This document shows, one piece after another, positions 7,808 to 15,655 of a DNA stretch of 25,438 bases (the first letter of the stretch is position 1; every line of letters starts with the position of its first letter). The DNA comes from JBGVSA01 sp041807905 (GTDB lineage: Bacteria; Pseudomonadota; Gammaproteobacteria; Burkholderiales; Rhodocyclaceae), in assembly GCF_041807905.1 (NCBI RefSeq), contig NZ_JBGVSA010000039.1:1-25438 (forward strand), given 5' to 3'. The position numbers and the translations under genes are program-made. Below the pieces are notes generated by a model, which made no database searches, was not told the origin of the DNA, and saw nothing but the letters and a program-made list of their open reading frames with translations.

Positions 7808-9114
7808 GACGCCTTGCCTCCGACCACGACGGTGATGAGGTTTTCGCGCTTCACGTGGCGTGCGAACGCCTCGCGCACCTGCTCGGCGGTCACGGCCTGC
7901 ACACGTTCGGCGTAGTGATCGAGATAATCCAGCGGCAGCCCGTAGTAACCGATCACCGCGACCTGCCCGAGAATCTTGGCGTTACTGTCCAGGCGCAAGG
8001 CAAAGCCATTGATGAGGTTGTCCTTGGCGGCCTGCAGTTCAGCATCGGTTGGGCCTTCACGCAGGAAGGCGTCCAGCGTGTCGTTGGCGACCTGCACCGC
8101 TTCGTCGGCCTTCTCGGCGCGCGTCTCCAGCCCCAGCTGGAAGAGCCCCATGGATTTCTGCGGGCTGAAGTAGCTGTACGCCCCATACGAAAGGCCGCGC
8201 TTGTCGCGGATTTCCTTCATCAGCCGCGACTCGAAACCGCCGCCGCCCAGCGCATAGTTACCCACCACCAGCGGGAAGAAGTCCGGGTCGCCACGCTTGA
8301 GTGCCGGCACGCCGATGGCGATGTGCGCCTGCGTGGCCGGGTTGGCGATGCGCTCGACGGTTGCGCGCGGCAGGACAGGGTCGGGCAGGGGCGGCAAGGG
8401 CGCGCCCGGGGGCAGTTCGGCCGTCAATTTCTGGGCGATGGCTTCGGCGTCGGCGCGACTGACGTCGCCCACCAGCGTGACGACCGCCGTGCGGGCCACG
8501 TAGTGAGTACGGTGAAAGCTCACCAACTGGTCGCGCGTGATCTTCTGCAACGTGGCCACGGTGCTGACGTGGCCGTACGGATGCTTGCCGTATGCCAGTT
8601 CGGTGAAGCGGCGGCCCAGGATCGAACCGGGCTGGGTCTGTGCTTCGCGCAGGCCGGCGATGGCGCGTGCGCGTTCGCGTTCGAGTACCGCGGCCGGGAA
8701 AGTCGGGTGCGCCAGAACGTCGCGCAGGATCGCCAGTGCGCTGTCGCGTTCGGCGGGGCTGCTCAGCACGCGCAGGCTGAAGCTGGCGCGATCGGCTTCG
8801 GCTCCGCCGCCAAGGCGCGCGCCAATGTCGGCCAGGCGGTCGGCGATGGCGTTCTCGTCCAGCGCGTTCTTGCCGCTGCCGATGCCGGCATCCATCAGGC
8901 TGGCGGTCATGCCGGCGACACCGATCTGGTCGGGCGCCTCGCGCGCGGAACCGGCATCGAAGTCGACCTGCACGTCGAGCATGGGCAAGGTCCGGTTTTC
9001 GACGAAGAACACCCGCGCGCCCGAAGGCGCGGTCCAGTGTTCGATCTTGATGGCCGCCTGGGCCAGCGTCGTTGCCGCGAAGAGCGCCACGGCGACAAGC
9101 ATTCGGTAAGTCAT
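7804..9114 (-). CDS. M16-family peptidase subunit without zinc site (periplasmic)
   Basis: This 436-residue protein is the non-catalytic partner type of the M16 (pitrilysin/insulinase-like) family. It has an N-terminal signal peptide (MTYRMLVAVALFAATTLAQA) and two M16 half-domains, but the position of the HxxEH zinc motif reads AGMTASLMDA, so it cannot bind zinc. The C-terminal half keeps the glycine-rich loop and R/Y substrate-binding pair, GGGGFESRLMKEIRDKRGLSY (about 290-310). In related pairs this subunit forms a heterodimer with the catalytic one, here the gene directly upstream (13-nt gap). The frame extends 27 codons further, but the ATG at 9112-9114 has GGGAG 7 nt upstream and gives a clean signal peptide. 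Confidence 0.9.
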   Translation of the reverse strand: MTYRMLVAVALFAATTLAQAAIKIEHWTAPSGARVFFVENRTLPMLDVQVDFDAGSAREAPDQIGVAGMTASLMDAGIGSGKNALDENAIADRLADIGARLGGGAEADRASFSLRVLSSPAERDSALAILRDVLAHPTFPAAVLERERARAIAGLREAQTQPGSILGRRFTELAYGKHPYGHVSTVATLQKITRDQLVSFHRTHYVARTAVVTLVGDVSRADAEAIAQKLTAELPPGAPLPPLPDPVLPRATVERIANPATQAHIAIGVPALKRGDPDFFPLVVGNYALGGGGFESRLMKEIRDKRGLSYGAYSYFSPQKSMGLFQLGLETRAEKADEAVQVANDTLDAFLREGPTDAELQAAKDNLINGFALRLDSNAKILGQVAVIGYYGLPLDYLDHYAERVQAVTAEQVREAFARHVKRENLITVVVGGKAS

Positions 9115-9127
9115 CGCGTGCTCCCTT

Positions 9128-10519
9128 TTAGTATTTGAATTCGGGTTCGTTCTGCTGCGCCTTGGGGTCGAGCGGCAGGGGCACGAGATTGGCAACGGTG
9201 AGCGTATCGTCGGTGAGCAGGCGTGCGGCGGCGGCCTTGACCTCGGCGGCCGTCACGGAGCGCAGTTGCTGATAGAAGCGCTCATCGTCGCGCCACGACC
9301 GGCCGATCACTTCGAGCCCGCCGATCTGCATGGCCTGGCCCATGAGCGAATCCTGCTCATACACCTTGCCCGCCACCATCTGGGATTTGACTCGCGAGAG
9401 TTCGGCGTCAGTCACGCCCTTGGCGGCGATGTCGCGCACTTGCGCGCGCAGGTCGGATTCGAGCTGGGCGATGCTCACGCCCTTGCTCGGCACGCCCTCG
9501 AGAATAAACAGCCCCAGTTGGCCGCGCGACAGCGAGTCGTAACCGGCGCCAGCGGAGACCGCATGTTTGTTGCCGCGTACCAGTTGGCGAGTCATGCGTG
9601 CGCCGTCGTAACCGTCGAGCACGGCGGCGAGGATCTCCAGCGCGTAAGCCTCGCGGGATTTGTCGATATCGACAATGGCCGGCACGTGCCACGCCAGCGC
9701 AAGATAAGGCAGCTCGGCCGGCGCCTTGACGGTGACGCGGCGCACGCCCACCTGCTGCGGTTCGCCCTGCTGCTTGCGCGCCGGAGCTTCGACGCGGGCC
9801 AGCTTGCCGTAGGTCTGTTCGGCCTGGCGGAAGACCGCCTCGTGTTCGACATCGCCCACCACCACGACGGTCGCATTGTCCGGGCTGTACCAGCGTTTGT
9901 ACCAGTCGCGTACGTCCTGTGCGGTCATGTTCTGGATATCGGTCATCCAGCCGATCACGGGCACACGGTACGGGTGCGCCATGTATGAGGTTGCCATCAG
10001 CGCCTCGTAGGTCTTGGAGCGCGGCTTGTCGTCGGTGCGCCAGCGGCGTTCCTCGGCGATGACCTGGATTTCTTTCTTGAACAGTTCGTCGTCGACCACG
10101 AGGTTCGCCATGCGGTCGGCTTCCAGCGCCATCACGTCGTTCAGTCGCGACGAGGGCACCTGTTGGTAATAGGCCGTGTAGTCGCGCGTGGTGAAGGCGT
10201 TGTCGCGCCCGCCCATGGCGGCCACGCGCTTGGAGAACTCGCCGGGGCCAACGTCCTTGGTGCCCTTGAACATCATGTGTTCGAGCGCGTGCGCAACACC
10301 CGTGGTACCCGTGGTTTCGTCCATGCCGCCGACGCGATACCACACCATGTGCACCAGCGTCGGCGCTCGGTGGTCTTCGCGCACGACGACCTTCAGGCCG
10401 TTGGGCAAGGTGGTTTCGAATGTGGAAGCGGCCGGGTCGGCGGCCCAGGCCGGCGCAACAAGGCACAGCGCGGCGAAGAAAACAGCCAGCAGCTTGCCTG
10501 GCAGGCGGTTCGATGGCAT
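9128..10519 (-). CDS. M16-family zinc metallopeptidase, catalytic subunit (periplasmic)
   Basis: This 463-residue M16 peptidase has a signal peptide (KLLAVFFAALCLVAPAWA) and the inverted zinc motif HALEH at residues 77-81. The distal glutamate ligand falls in IAEERR (about 156-157), at the usual spacing of about 75. It should degrade or process peptides in the periplasm, working with the adjacent zinc-less subunit. It is the first gene of the operon M16-M16-rsmD-coaD-fdx and is divergent from ftsY, so its promoter lies within 10520-10689. Natural substrates of these paired peptidases are poorly known. Confidence 0.92.
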   Translation of the reverse strand: MPSNRLPGKLLAVFFAALCLVAPAWAADPAASTFETTLPNGLKVVVREDHRAPTLVHMVWYRVGGMDETTGTTGVAHALEHMMFKGTKDVGPGEFSKRVAAMGGRDNAFTTRDYTAYYQQVPSSRLNDVMALEADRMANLVVDDELFKKEIQVIAEERRWRTDDKPRSKTYEALMATSYMAHPYRVPVIGWMTDIQNMTAQDVRDWYKRWYSPDNATVVVVGDVEHEAVFRQAEQTYGKLARVEAPARKQQGEPQQVGVRRVTVKAPAELPYLALAWHVPAIVDIDKSREAYALEILAAVLDGYDGARMTRQLVRGNKHAVSAGAGYDSLSRGQLGLFILEGVPSKGVSIAQLESDLRAQVRDIAAKGVTDAELSRVKSQMVAGKVYEQDSLMGQAMQIGGLEVIGRSWRDDERFYQQLRSVTAAEVKAAAARLLTDDTLTVANLVPLPLDPKAQQNEPEFKY

Positions 10520-10610
10520 CTGTTAGACTTTCCCAAGACAGGCACGGATCGTGCGAACATCCGCGGGTGTCCGGCTCGAGGCCGGCGCGGCATGATAAAT
10601 CAAACGCCTG

Positions 10611-10641
10611 CGAAGCCCGGCGCATTGCGCCAAATGCTTCG
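10611..10641 (+). promoter_or_regulatory. Two-part stem-loop in the ftsY leader
   Basis: CGAAGC (10611-10616) pairs with GCTTCG (10636-10641), and inside it GGCGC (10619-10623) pairs with GCGCC (10627-10631) around a 3-nt loop. It lies about 50 nt before the ftsY ATG in the divergent intergenic region. Another inverted repeat, GCACG/CGTGC at 10542-10554, lies closer to the M16 gene. Role unknown. Confidence 0.35.
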
Positions 10642-10689
10642 GATTTAGAACGAAATGGCCTGCAGGCCCCATTCCGACCCTCGCTGACA

Positions 10690-11781
10690 ATGTTTAGTTT
10701 CTTCAAGAAATCCGGGCAGGCCGAGACGCCTGCGCCCGAACAGAACACCACGCCCGAAGCGACCGTGCCGGCGGCCTCGCCCGACGCGGTGCTGGCGCCG
10801 CAGTCGCTGGCCAACGCACCGGCCGCCGCGCTGCCCGAAGGCCCGCGCCGCTCGTGGCTCGACCGGCTCAAATCGGGGCTGTCGCGCACGCGCGACCAGA
10901 TCGGATCGGCCGCCAGCGGCGTGGGCAGCATCTTCTCGCGCCGCAAGATCGACGAAGATCTGCTCGAAGAGCTCGAATCCACGCTATTGATGGCCGATTG
11001 CGGCGTCGAGGCCACGCAGGCATTGATCACCGAGCTGCGCCTGCGCTGGAAGCGCGACAAGCTCGAAACCGGCGAACAGTTGCGCCAGGCGCTCGCCGAA
11101 GTGCTCGAGAACCTTCTCCAGCCGCTGCAAAAGCCCATTGATGCCAACACGCACAAGCCATTCATCATCATGCTGGCGGGCGTCAACGGCGCGGGCAAGA
11201 CGACCTCCATCGGCAAGCTGGCGCGTCACTTCCAGCTCGAAGGCCGCAGCGTGCTGCTGGCGGCGGGCGACACGTTCCGCGCCGCCGCGCGCGAGCAGTT
11301 GCAGGAATGGGGTACGCGCAATAATGTCACCGTCATCGCGCAGGATGGCGGCGACCCTGCGGCGGTGGTGTTCGATGCCATCAACGCAGCCAAGGCGCGC
11401 GGCATCGACGTGGTACTGGCCGACACGGCCGGTCGCCTGCCCACCCAACTGCACCTGATGGAAGAAATCGCCAAGGTGCGGCGCGTGATCCAAAAGGCCG
11501 ACCCGACCGGCCCGCATGAGGTCCTGCTGGTGCTGGACGCCAACATCGGCCAGAACGCACTGGCGCAGCTCAAGGCTTTCGATGCCGCGATCGGCGTCAC
11601 CGGCCTCGTCGTGACCAAGCTCGACGGCACCGCCAAGGGCGGCGTGGTAGCGGCAATCGCCCGGACGCATCCGAAGCCCTTGCGATTCATCGGCGTGGGC
11701 GAAGGTATCGAAGACCTGCAGCCTTTCAGCGCACGTGAGTTCAGCGAAGCGCTTTTCGGCGACGGCGCGACACAGCCATAG
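10690..11781 (+). CDS. ftsY: Signal recognition particle receptor FtsY
   Basis: FtsY is the membrane-associated SRP receptor GTPase that receives ribosome-nascent-chain-SRP complexes for co-translational insertion. The 363-residue protein has a short Ala/Pro-rich acidic N-terminal region (about 1-55), the N domain (about 56-150) and the G domain. The motifs are G1 GVNGAGKTT (164-172), G2 DTFRAAA (194-200), G3 DTAGR (245-249) and G4 TKLD (309-312), with the SRP-GTPase GQNA at 287-290. The sequence reads DANIGQNA where DASTGQNA is usual. The frame is open upstream, but the ATG at 10690 gives the canonical MFSFFKK start. No clear Shine-Dalgarno precedes it. It ends at a strong terminator. Confidence 0.96.
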   Translation: MFSFFKKSGQAETPAPEQNTTPEATVPAASPDAVLAPQSLANAPAAALPEGPRRSWLDRLKSGLSRTRDQIGSAASGVGSIFSRRKIDEDLLEELESTLLMADCGVEATQALITELRLRWKRDKLETGEQLRQALAEVLENLLQPLQKPIDANTHKPFIIMLAGVNGAGKTTSIGKLARHFQLEGRSVLLAAGDTFRAAAREQLQEWGTRNNVTVIAQDGGDPAAVVFDAINAAKARGIDVVLADTAGRLPTQLHLMEEIAKVRRVIQKADPTGPHEVLLVLDANIGQNALAQLKAFDAAIGVTGLVVTKLDGTAKGGVVAAIARTHPKPLRFIGVGEGIEDLQPFSAREFSEALFGDGATQP

Positions 11782-11795
11782 CATCAGAGGCATCA

Positions 11796-11842
11796 AGAAA
11801 AAACGGGCCGGACTCCGCGAGGAGCCCGGCCCGTTGGTTTTT
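11796..11842. terminator. Bidirectional intrinsic terminator between ftsY and the esterase gene
   Basis: 11802-11816 pairs with 11821-11835 (14 bp plus one A-C mismatch, GCGA loop). TTTTT follows on the + strand and six A's precede it, which read as a U-run on the - strand. It therefore suits both convergent genes, ftsY and the esterase. Confidence 0.92.
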
Positions 11843-11853
11843 GCGCCCAGCGC

Positions 11854-13749
11854 TTACTGCGCCTGGTAGCGCCCCAGCACTTCCGCGTCGGTCAGCGCGC
11901 GGTCGTAGAGACGGATTTCGTCCATCCAGCCCATCACACCGGTCGAGGTGCTGCCCTTGTTGGTCGTGGTCGCACCGATCTTGATGTCGTTGGCGCCCGC
12001 GTCGTTGAAGCTGCCCGACCAGAAGGTGGTGTTGGCCAGCGCGCCGTTCACGTAGATGCGCAGCGCGGTGCCGTCATACGTGCCGGCCAGGTGTACCCAC
12101 TGCCCGGTGGTCAGCGCGGTCGGTGCCGTCACGGCGTACTTGACCGAACCATCCAGCCAGATCTTGAAGGTCGGCTTGTTGTCGGGCCCGATGTACAGCT
12201 CGTAGCCGGCCTTGTTGGACGAGTTGATCTTGTAGATCAGCTTGGCCGAGCCGGTGGTGCCGACGTAGGTCGACGGCAGCGCATCGAGATTGACCCATGT
12301 TTCCGCCGACATCTTGCTGGTGGTCTTGAAGTTCAGCGCCATCACTTCGGCTTCGGTGTTGAGCACATTGTTCGACAGATACGAATAGCCGTCGATGAAG
12401 TGGACGGCATTGCCGTACTTGCCCGCCGCACTCGTCTGGCCGGAAGCGCCGTTGCGCTTGAGCGCCACGCCCGGGTCGGCCTGCGAGGAATCCGCCAGCA
12501 CGTTCATGGTCGCGTCTTCGTCCAGGCTCCACTTGGCGGCCGGCACCAGCGGATCGGGCTCCGTCGGCGTCGTCGGGTCCGTCGGCAGCGGCACGTATTC
12601 CGGCGGAACCGGCTTGGTCCCGACGCCACGCAACTGGAAGTCCATGAACGCGCGCTGCAGCGGCGACACCCACCCGTATGCCGACAGCGAATGCCCGGCG
12701 CCCGCGACGAGGCTGAAAGTCGTATCCACGCCGGCGGCGATGAGCTGGTCCTTGAAGTAAACACTGTCGCTCGGCGGCACCGTGGTGTCCGCATCGCCAT
12801 GCAGAATCAGGAACGGCGGATCGTCGCTGGTCGCGTAGTCGCCCGGCATGGCCGCGTGCGCCAGTTCCGGCACCGACTTGGCCGGCGCGCCGAGCAGCGC
12901 GGTCACCGAGCTCCACGCGTTGGCGAACGAGGTGGTGAAGTCGGCCGGCCCCGAGGCGTCGACCACCGCCTGCACGCGCGTCGAATAGCCTGCCCAGCCG
13001 CCCGTGCCTTCCAGCGCCGCGATGCCGCCGGTGGTGCCCAGCAGCGAAGCCAGATGCCCCCCCGAGGACGAGCCCCACACGCCGATCTTGTCCGGATCGA
13101 TGAAGTACTTGGCCGCATTGGCGCGCAGGTAGCGCAGGCCGAGCTTGAGGTCGTGCAGTTGCGCGGGGAACACGGCCCCCGTGGGCGTGAGGCGATACAT
13201 CATCGACACGCCCACATACCCTTTGGTGGCGTCGCTGACAATGGCGCTGGCCTGGTCGTTCTTGTCGCCGTGGTTCCAGCCACCGCCGTGGATGCGCGCG
13301 ATGACCGGAAGCCGCTTGCCCGGGTCCGTCGTGGGCGCCACGATCTCCATGTAGATGTTGCTGTTGCCACCGGTGCCGATGAACACGTCGTGGTAGTACG
13401 TGTAGCCGGCCGGCACGTTGGTCGGCGTGGTGAAGTCTGGGCGCGTCGGGTTGTCCGGGTTGGCAATGGGCGACGGCGCACCGCCAAGGCTGCTCGACGA
13501 ACTGGACGCGCTGGAGCTGCTGGTGCTCGACGCGCTGCTCGAACTGCCTGCGCTGCTGTTGCTTGAACTCGCGCCGCTGCTTTGCGACGACGACGAAGCC
13601 GAAGAACTGATCGACGAGCGCGATGAACTCGCCGAGGCCGGCGCAGAGTTGTTGTTGTCATCGCCGCCGCCGCAGGCCGACAGAACCGCCGCGGCCGTCA
13701 GGCTCAGCAGCCATGGCAAGGCCGCCCGGATAAAGCTTGGTGTGTGCAT
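11854..13749 (-). CDS. Secreted lipoprotein esterase with polyserine linker and LamG-like domain
   Basis: This 631-residue protein has a lipoprotein signal with lipobox LSAC (Cys26), then a serine-dominated linker (about 35-88), an alpha/beta-hydrolase domain of the BD-FAE/carbohydrate-esterase type (about 110-375), a Pro/Thr linker, and a C-terminal LamG/concanavalin-like domain (about 405-631). Catalytic features are the oxyanion HGGGW (154-158), nucleophile elbow GSSSG (Ser228), acid in HGDADTTVP (about 319-321) and His353 in GAGHSL. The layout suggests an exported enzyme that deacylates a polysaccharide held by the LamG domain. The frame opens further upstream, but the ATG at 13747-13749 gives the clean lipobox; its Shine-Dalgarno is weak. 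A LacI-type operator lies upstream. The substrate is inferred only. Confidence 0.85.
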   Translation of the reverse strand: MHTPSFIRAALPWLLSLTAAAVLSACGGGDDNNNSAPASASSSRSSISSSASSSSQSSGASSSNSSAGSSSSASSTSSSSASSSSSSLGGAPSPIANPDNPTRPDFTTPTNVPAGYTYYHDVFIGTGGNSNIYMEIVAPTTDPGKRLPVIARIHGGGWNHGDKNDQASAIVSDATKGYVGVSMMYRLTPTGAVFPAQLHDLKLGLRYLRANAAKYFIDPDKIGVWGSSSGGHLASLLGTTGGIAALEGTGGWAGYSTRVQAVVDASGPADFTTSFANAWSSVTALLGAPAKSVPELAHAAMPGDYATSDDPPFLILHGDADTTVPPSDSVYFKDQLIAAGVDTTFSLVAGAGHSLSAYGWVSPLQRAFMDFQLRGVGTKPVPPEYVPLPTDPTTPTEPDPLVPAAKWSLDEDATMNVLADSSQADPGVALKRNGASGQTSAAGKYGNAVHFIDGYSYLSNNVLNTEAEVMALNFKTTSKMSAETWVNLDALPSTYVGTTGSAKLIYKINSSNKAGYELYIGPDNKPTFKIWLDGSVKYAVTAPTALTTGQWVHLAGTYDGTALRIYVNGALANTTFWSGSFNDAGANDIKIGATTTNKGSTSTGVMGWMDEIRLYDRALTDAEVLGRYQAQ

Positions 13750-13904
13750 GTCTTTTGTCTCGTGAAGATCCAACAATGCGCCCCGCAGCCGGCCCTCCTC
13801 CACGATTGCCCACGGCGGCACGATCCCGCCGCCCACCACCTCCGAGCGGCCATGCTCAAGACGCATTTGTTCCAAACTCCTCGAGCACGGCGTGAGGCTA
13901 CAAT

Positions 13905-13918
13905 CTAAATCGGTTTAG
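13905..13918. promoter_or_regulatory. LacI-family-like operator at the esterase promoter
   Basis: CTAAATCGGTTTAG is a 14-bp inverted repeat (CTAAA/TTTAG) with a central CG, the shape of operators bound by LacI-family sugar regulators (AAACCGGTTT-like). It lies about 156 bp upstream of the esterase ATG. On the minus strand a TTGACT / TATCGT pair with a short 15-nt spacer lies just before it, so a bound repressor would block transcription. No LacI-family gene is in the window. Confidence 0.55.
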
Positions 13919-14028
13919 TGCAACGATACATCGGGTAATTCCTAGTCAAAAAGTTAGCGTTTCCGGGGTTTTCGCCCAAAAAAGTTCAGGAGCGGCCGTC
14001 GCCCTGCACGCCGGCCACACAAGACACG

Positions 14029-14793
14029 CTAGCCGCCTGTCACGCCAGAAGTCGCCAGCGCGCCGGCGGGCGTCGGCGCCGGCGAGCGGCCGCTCAGACG
14101 GTCGTGCGCGCACTGCTCGGCACGTATGAGGATGTCTTCGAGGTCGTCCTCGTCGATATCCAGCAGTTCGCCCTGGATCAGCGCGGCGTGCAGGTCGTCA
14201 CGCGTGATCGAGACCGCTGCGATGGGCGGATTGGCGGGTCGGGACTCACCCGGTGCCAGGTGATGCGGATACCGGCGGCCGGCGAGGTTATTGAAAACGA
14301 TCGCCAGAGCCGCCAGCGCCACCGAATCGAGCAACACTGGATGCAGCACGAACTGATAGCCCAGATCGGTGACGGCCGGGCCGCCTAGCACGGCGGTCAA
14401 CGCCACGGCGCCACTGGGCGGATGCAGGCAGCGCAGCTTGAACATGACGGCAATCGCCAGCCCTGCGGCGAGCCCCGCCGCCAGGCCGGGATCTGGCACG
14501 ACCTTCGCCACGGTCACGCCGATGATCGCCGCCACGAGATTGCCGCCGACGATCGACCAGGGCTGCGCCAGCGGGCTGGCCGGCACGCCGAACAGCAGTA
14601 CGGCCGACGCGCCCAGCGGCGCGATGAACCACGGTGAGGTCGTGCCGAGCCCGTGCCGCCCGATCCATTCCGTCACCATCAATCCGAGCGTCGCCCCCAT
14701 GCAGGCGACGACCATCTCGCGCCCGCTGACGGCGAGCGCGTGCGGCCACAGGCGCCGCAAGACGCCACGTAGCCCCTGATTTATTTTTTTCAT
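14029..14793 (-). CDS. HPP-family integral membrane protein, short form without CBS domains
   Basis: This 254-residue protein has the HPP-family core: hydrophobic helices at about 28-45, 55-70, 80-100, 103-120 and 150-170, with the signature CLHPPSGA at 122-129. Some plant HPP proteins carry nitrite across membranes; the bacterial role is unproven. Many bacterial homologues continue into a pair of CBS domains. Here the acidic linker that normally leads there (DDLHAALIQGELLDIDEDDLEDILIRAEQ) is present, but the protein stops about 25 residues later. I see no CBS-like sequence in the region beyond the stop (13876-14028). The start ATG is at 14791-14793 with no good Shine-Dalgarno. The gene is divergent from a MarR regulator and shares its operator region. 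Confidence 0.82.
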   Translation of the reverse strand: MKKINQGLRGVLRRLWPHALAVSGREMVVACMGATLGLMVTEWIGRHGLGTTSPWFIAPLGASAVLLFGVPASPLAQPWSIVGGNLVAAIIGVTVAKVVPDPGLAAGLAAGLAIAVMFKLRCLHPPSGAVALTAVLGGPAVTDLGYQFVLHPVLLDSVALAALAIVFNNLAGRRYPHHLAPGESRPANPPIAAVSITRDDLHAALIQGELLDIDEDDLEDILIRAEQCAHDRLSGRSPAPTPAGALATSGVTGG

Positions 14794-14822
14794 GATCAGG
14801 GTGATTTCTGTTGGGAGGCGGA

Positions 14823-14843
14823 ATATATCACGTCGTGATGTAT
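14823..14843. promoter_or_regulatory. Palindromic operator between the HPP and MarR genes
   Basis: ATCACG (14827-14832) and CGTGAT (14834-14839) flank a single T. The symmetry extends outward with ATA (14823-14825) pairing TAT (14841-14843) and one mismatch. The site lies in the 82-bp gap between the divergent HPP and MarR starts, where MarR proteins typically bind to repress both genes. Confidence 0.65.
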
Positions 14844-14875
14844 CCTCCGGCCAGACACCACCTTCCTGCCCGCAC

Positions 14876-15295
14876 GTGAAGAAATCGCAATACGAAGCCC
14901 TTTCCGAATTCCGCTACCAGTTGCGGCGCTTCCTGCACTTTTCGGAGAACGCCGCGCGTGAAGCGGGGCTGACGCCACAGCAATATCTGCTGATGCTGCA
15001 CGTACGCGGCTTTCCGGGGCGCGACTGGGCGACCGTGGGCGAGCTGGCCGAGCGCCTGCAGTTGCAGCATCACGGCGTCGTCGCGCTGATCACCCGTTGC
15101 GAAGAAGGCGGCCTCGTGCGGCGCCAGCGCAGCACGCTCGACCGGCGGCTGGTCGAAATCCACCTCGAACCCAAAGGCGCCCGCCAGCTCGAAAAGCTCG
15201 CCGCGCAGCATGAAGCCGAACTGCGCTCGCTGAGCGGCACGTTTCAGGTCGCGCGCATCACCGCCTTCAATGACGACGGAATGATCGAAGAGTGA
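14876..15295 (+). CDS. MarR-family transcriptional regulator
   Basis: This is a winged-helix MarR regulator of about 139 residues. The core pattern TPQQYLLMLHV...ATVGELAERLQLQHHGVVALITRCEEGGLVRRQRSTLDRRLVEIHLEPKGARQL contains the recognition helix and the D-R-R wing. It should bind DNA as a dimer and release on ligand binding. The open frame starts at an ATG at 14792, but that would overlap the HPP start and the operator, so I choose the GTG at 14876, which gives a normal family N-terminus (VKKSQYEALSEFRYQLRRFL). No clear Shine-Dalgarno precedes it. Its stop directly abuts the stop of the small gene on the other strand with no base between. Confidence 0.85.
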   Translation: MKKSQYEALSEFRYQLRRFLHFSENAAREAGLTPQQYLLMLHVRGFPGRDWATVGELAERLQLQHHGVVALITRCEEGGLVRRQRSTLDRRLVEIHLEPKGARQLEKLAAQHEAELRSLSGTFQVARITAFNDDGMIEE

Positions 15296-15529
15296 TCATC
15301 GCGGGCCGCGCTCGCCAACGAGTGCGCGTACCTCCGACGCCAGATCGGCGACGAGCCAGAGCACGTTCTCGCGATGCGCATCGGGCAGCACATTGAATCC
15401 CCCGCCAGCGCCGCCATACAGCAGGCACGACAGGCTTTCGAGCTGGGCGCTGCGCTGTTCGAGGCGATCAAGTACATCGAGCGAAAAAGATCGGGTCGGT
15501 GCGGGCGCACCTTGGGTTACTGCATGCAT
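15296..15529 (-). CDS. Small protein of unknown function downstream of a C4-like RNA
   Basis: This 77-residue protein has no domain I can name. It is mildly acidic, with helical stretches (LDVLDRLEQRSAQLESLSCLLYGG and HRENVLWLVADLASEVRALV). The central part resembles small uncharacterised proteins of gammaproteobacteria and Burkholderia with a LDRLE...QL-SL core followed by LxxxYLW-L-DLA, but that is a recollection, not a search. AGGAG lies 8 nt before the ATG, an excellent ribosome binding site, and the preceding leader ORF ends 3 nt before it, so translation may be coupled. An overlapping frame (15244-15510) has no such support. Confidence 0.65.
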   Translation of the reverse strand: MHAVTQGAPAPTRSFSLDVLDRLEQRSAQLESLSCLLYGGAGGGFNVLPDAHRENVLWLVADLASEVRALVGERGPR

Positions 15530-15532
15530 GAG

Positions 15533-15655
15533 TCAGACTCCTGGATGGATGAAGCCTGCCTCCGTCGCCAAACGGGGCGGCAGGCCAAAGCGGGGTTGGC
15601 GAACCGGCATCCAGAGATCCGGCCACCCTTTCGGGTGCCCCGCCCGGCCCACCAT
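15533..15655 (-). CDS. Icd/Ash-like leader ORF overlapping the C4-like RNA
   Basis: This 40-residue ORF begins MVGRAGHPKGWPDLW and ends TEAGFIHPGV. The MVGRAG-P-GWP start closely resembles the Icd/Ash-type ORFs of phages P1 and P4, which are read through the C4 antisense RNA. The frame is also open upstream of this ATG. The stop lies 3 nt before the ATG of the 77-residue gene. It may be translated for coupling only, or be a by-product of RNA conservation. Confidence 0.45.
   Translation of the reverse strand: MVGRAGHPKGWPDLWMPVRQPRFGLPPRLATEAGFIHPGV

Noticed and set aside
14792..14875. Extension of the MarR gene to an ATG at 14792
   Set aside because: It would overlap the HPP start and place the palindromic operator inside the coding region, and the extra residues do not look like MarR.
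15244..15510. An 88-codon minus-strand frame overlapping the 77-residue gene
   Set aside because: It lacks the AGGAG ribosome binding site, runs into the MarR coding end, and looks like frame-shifted sequence.
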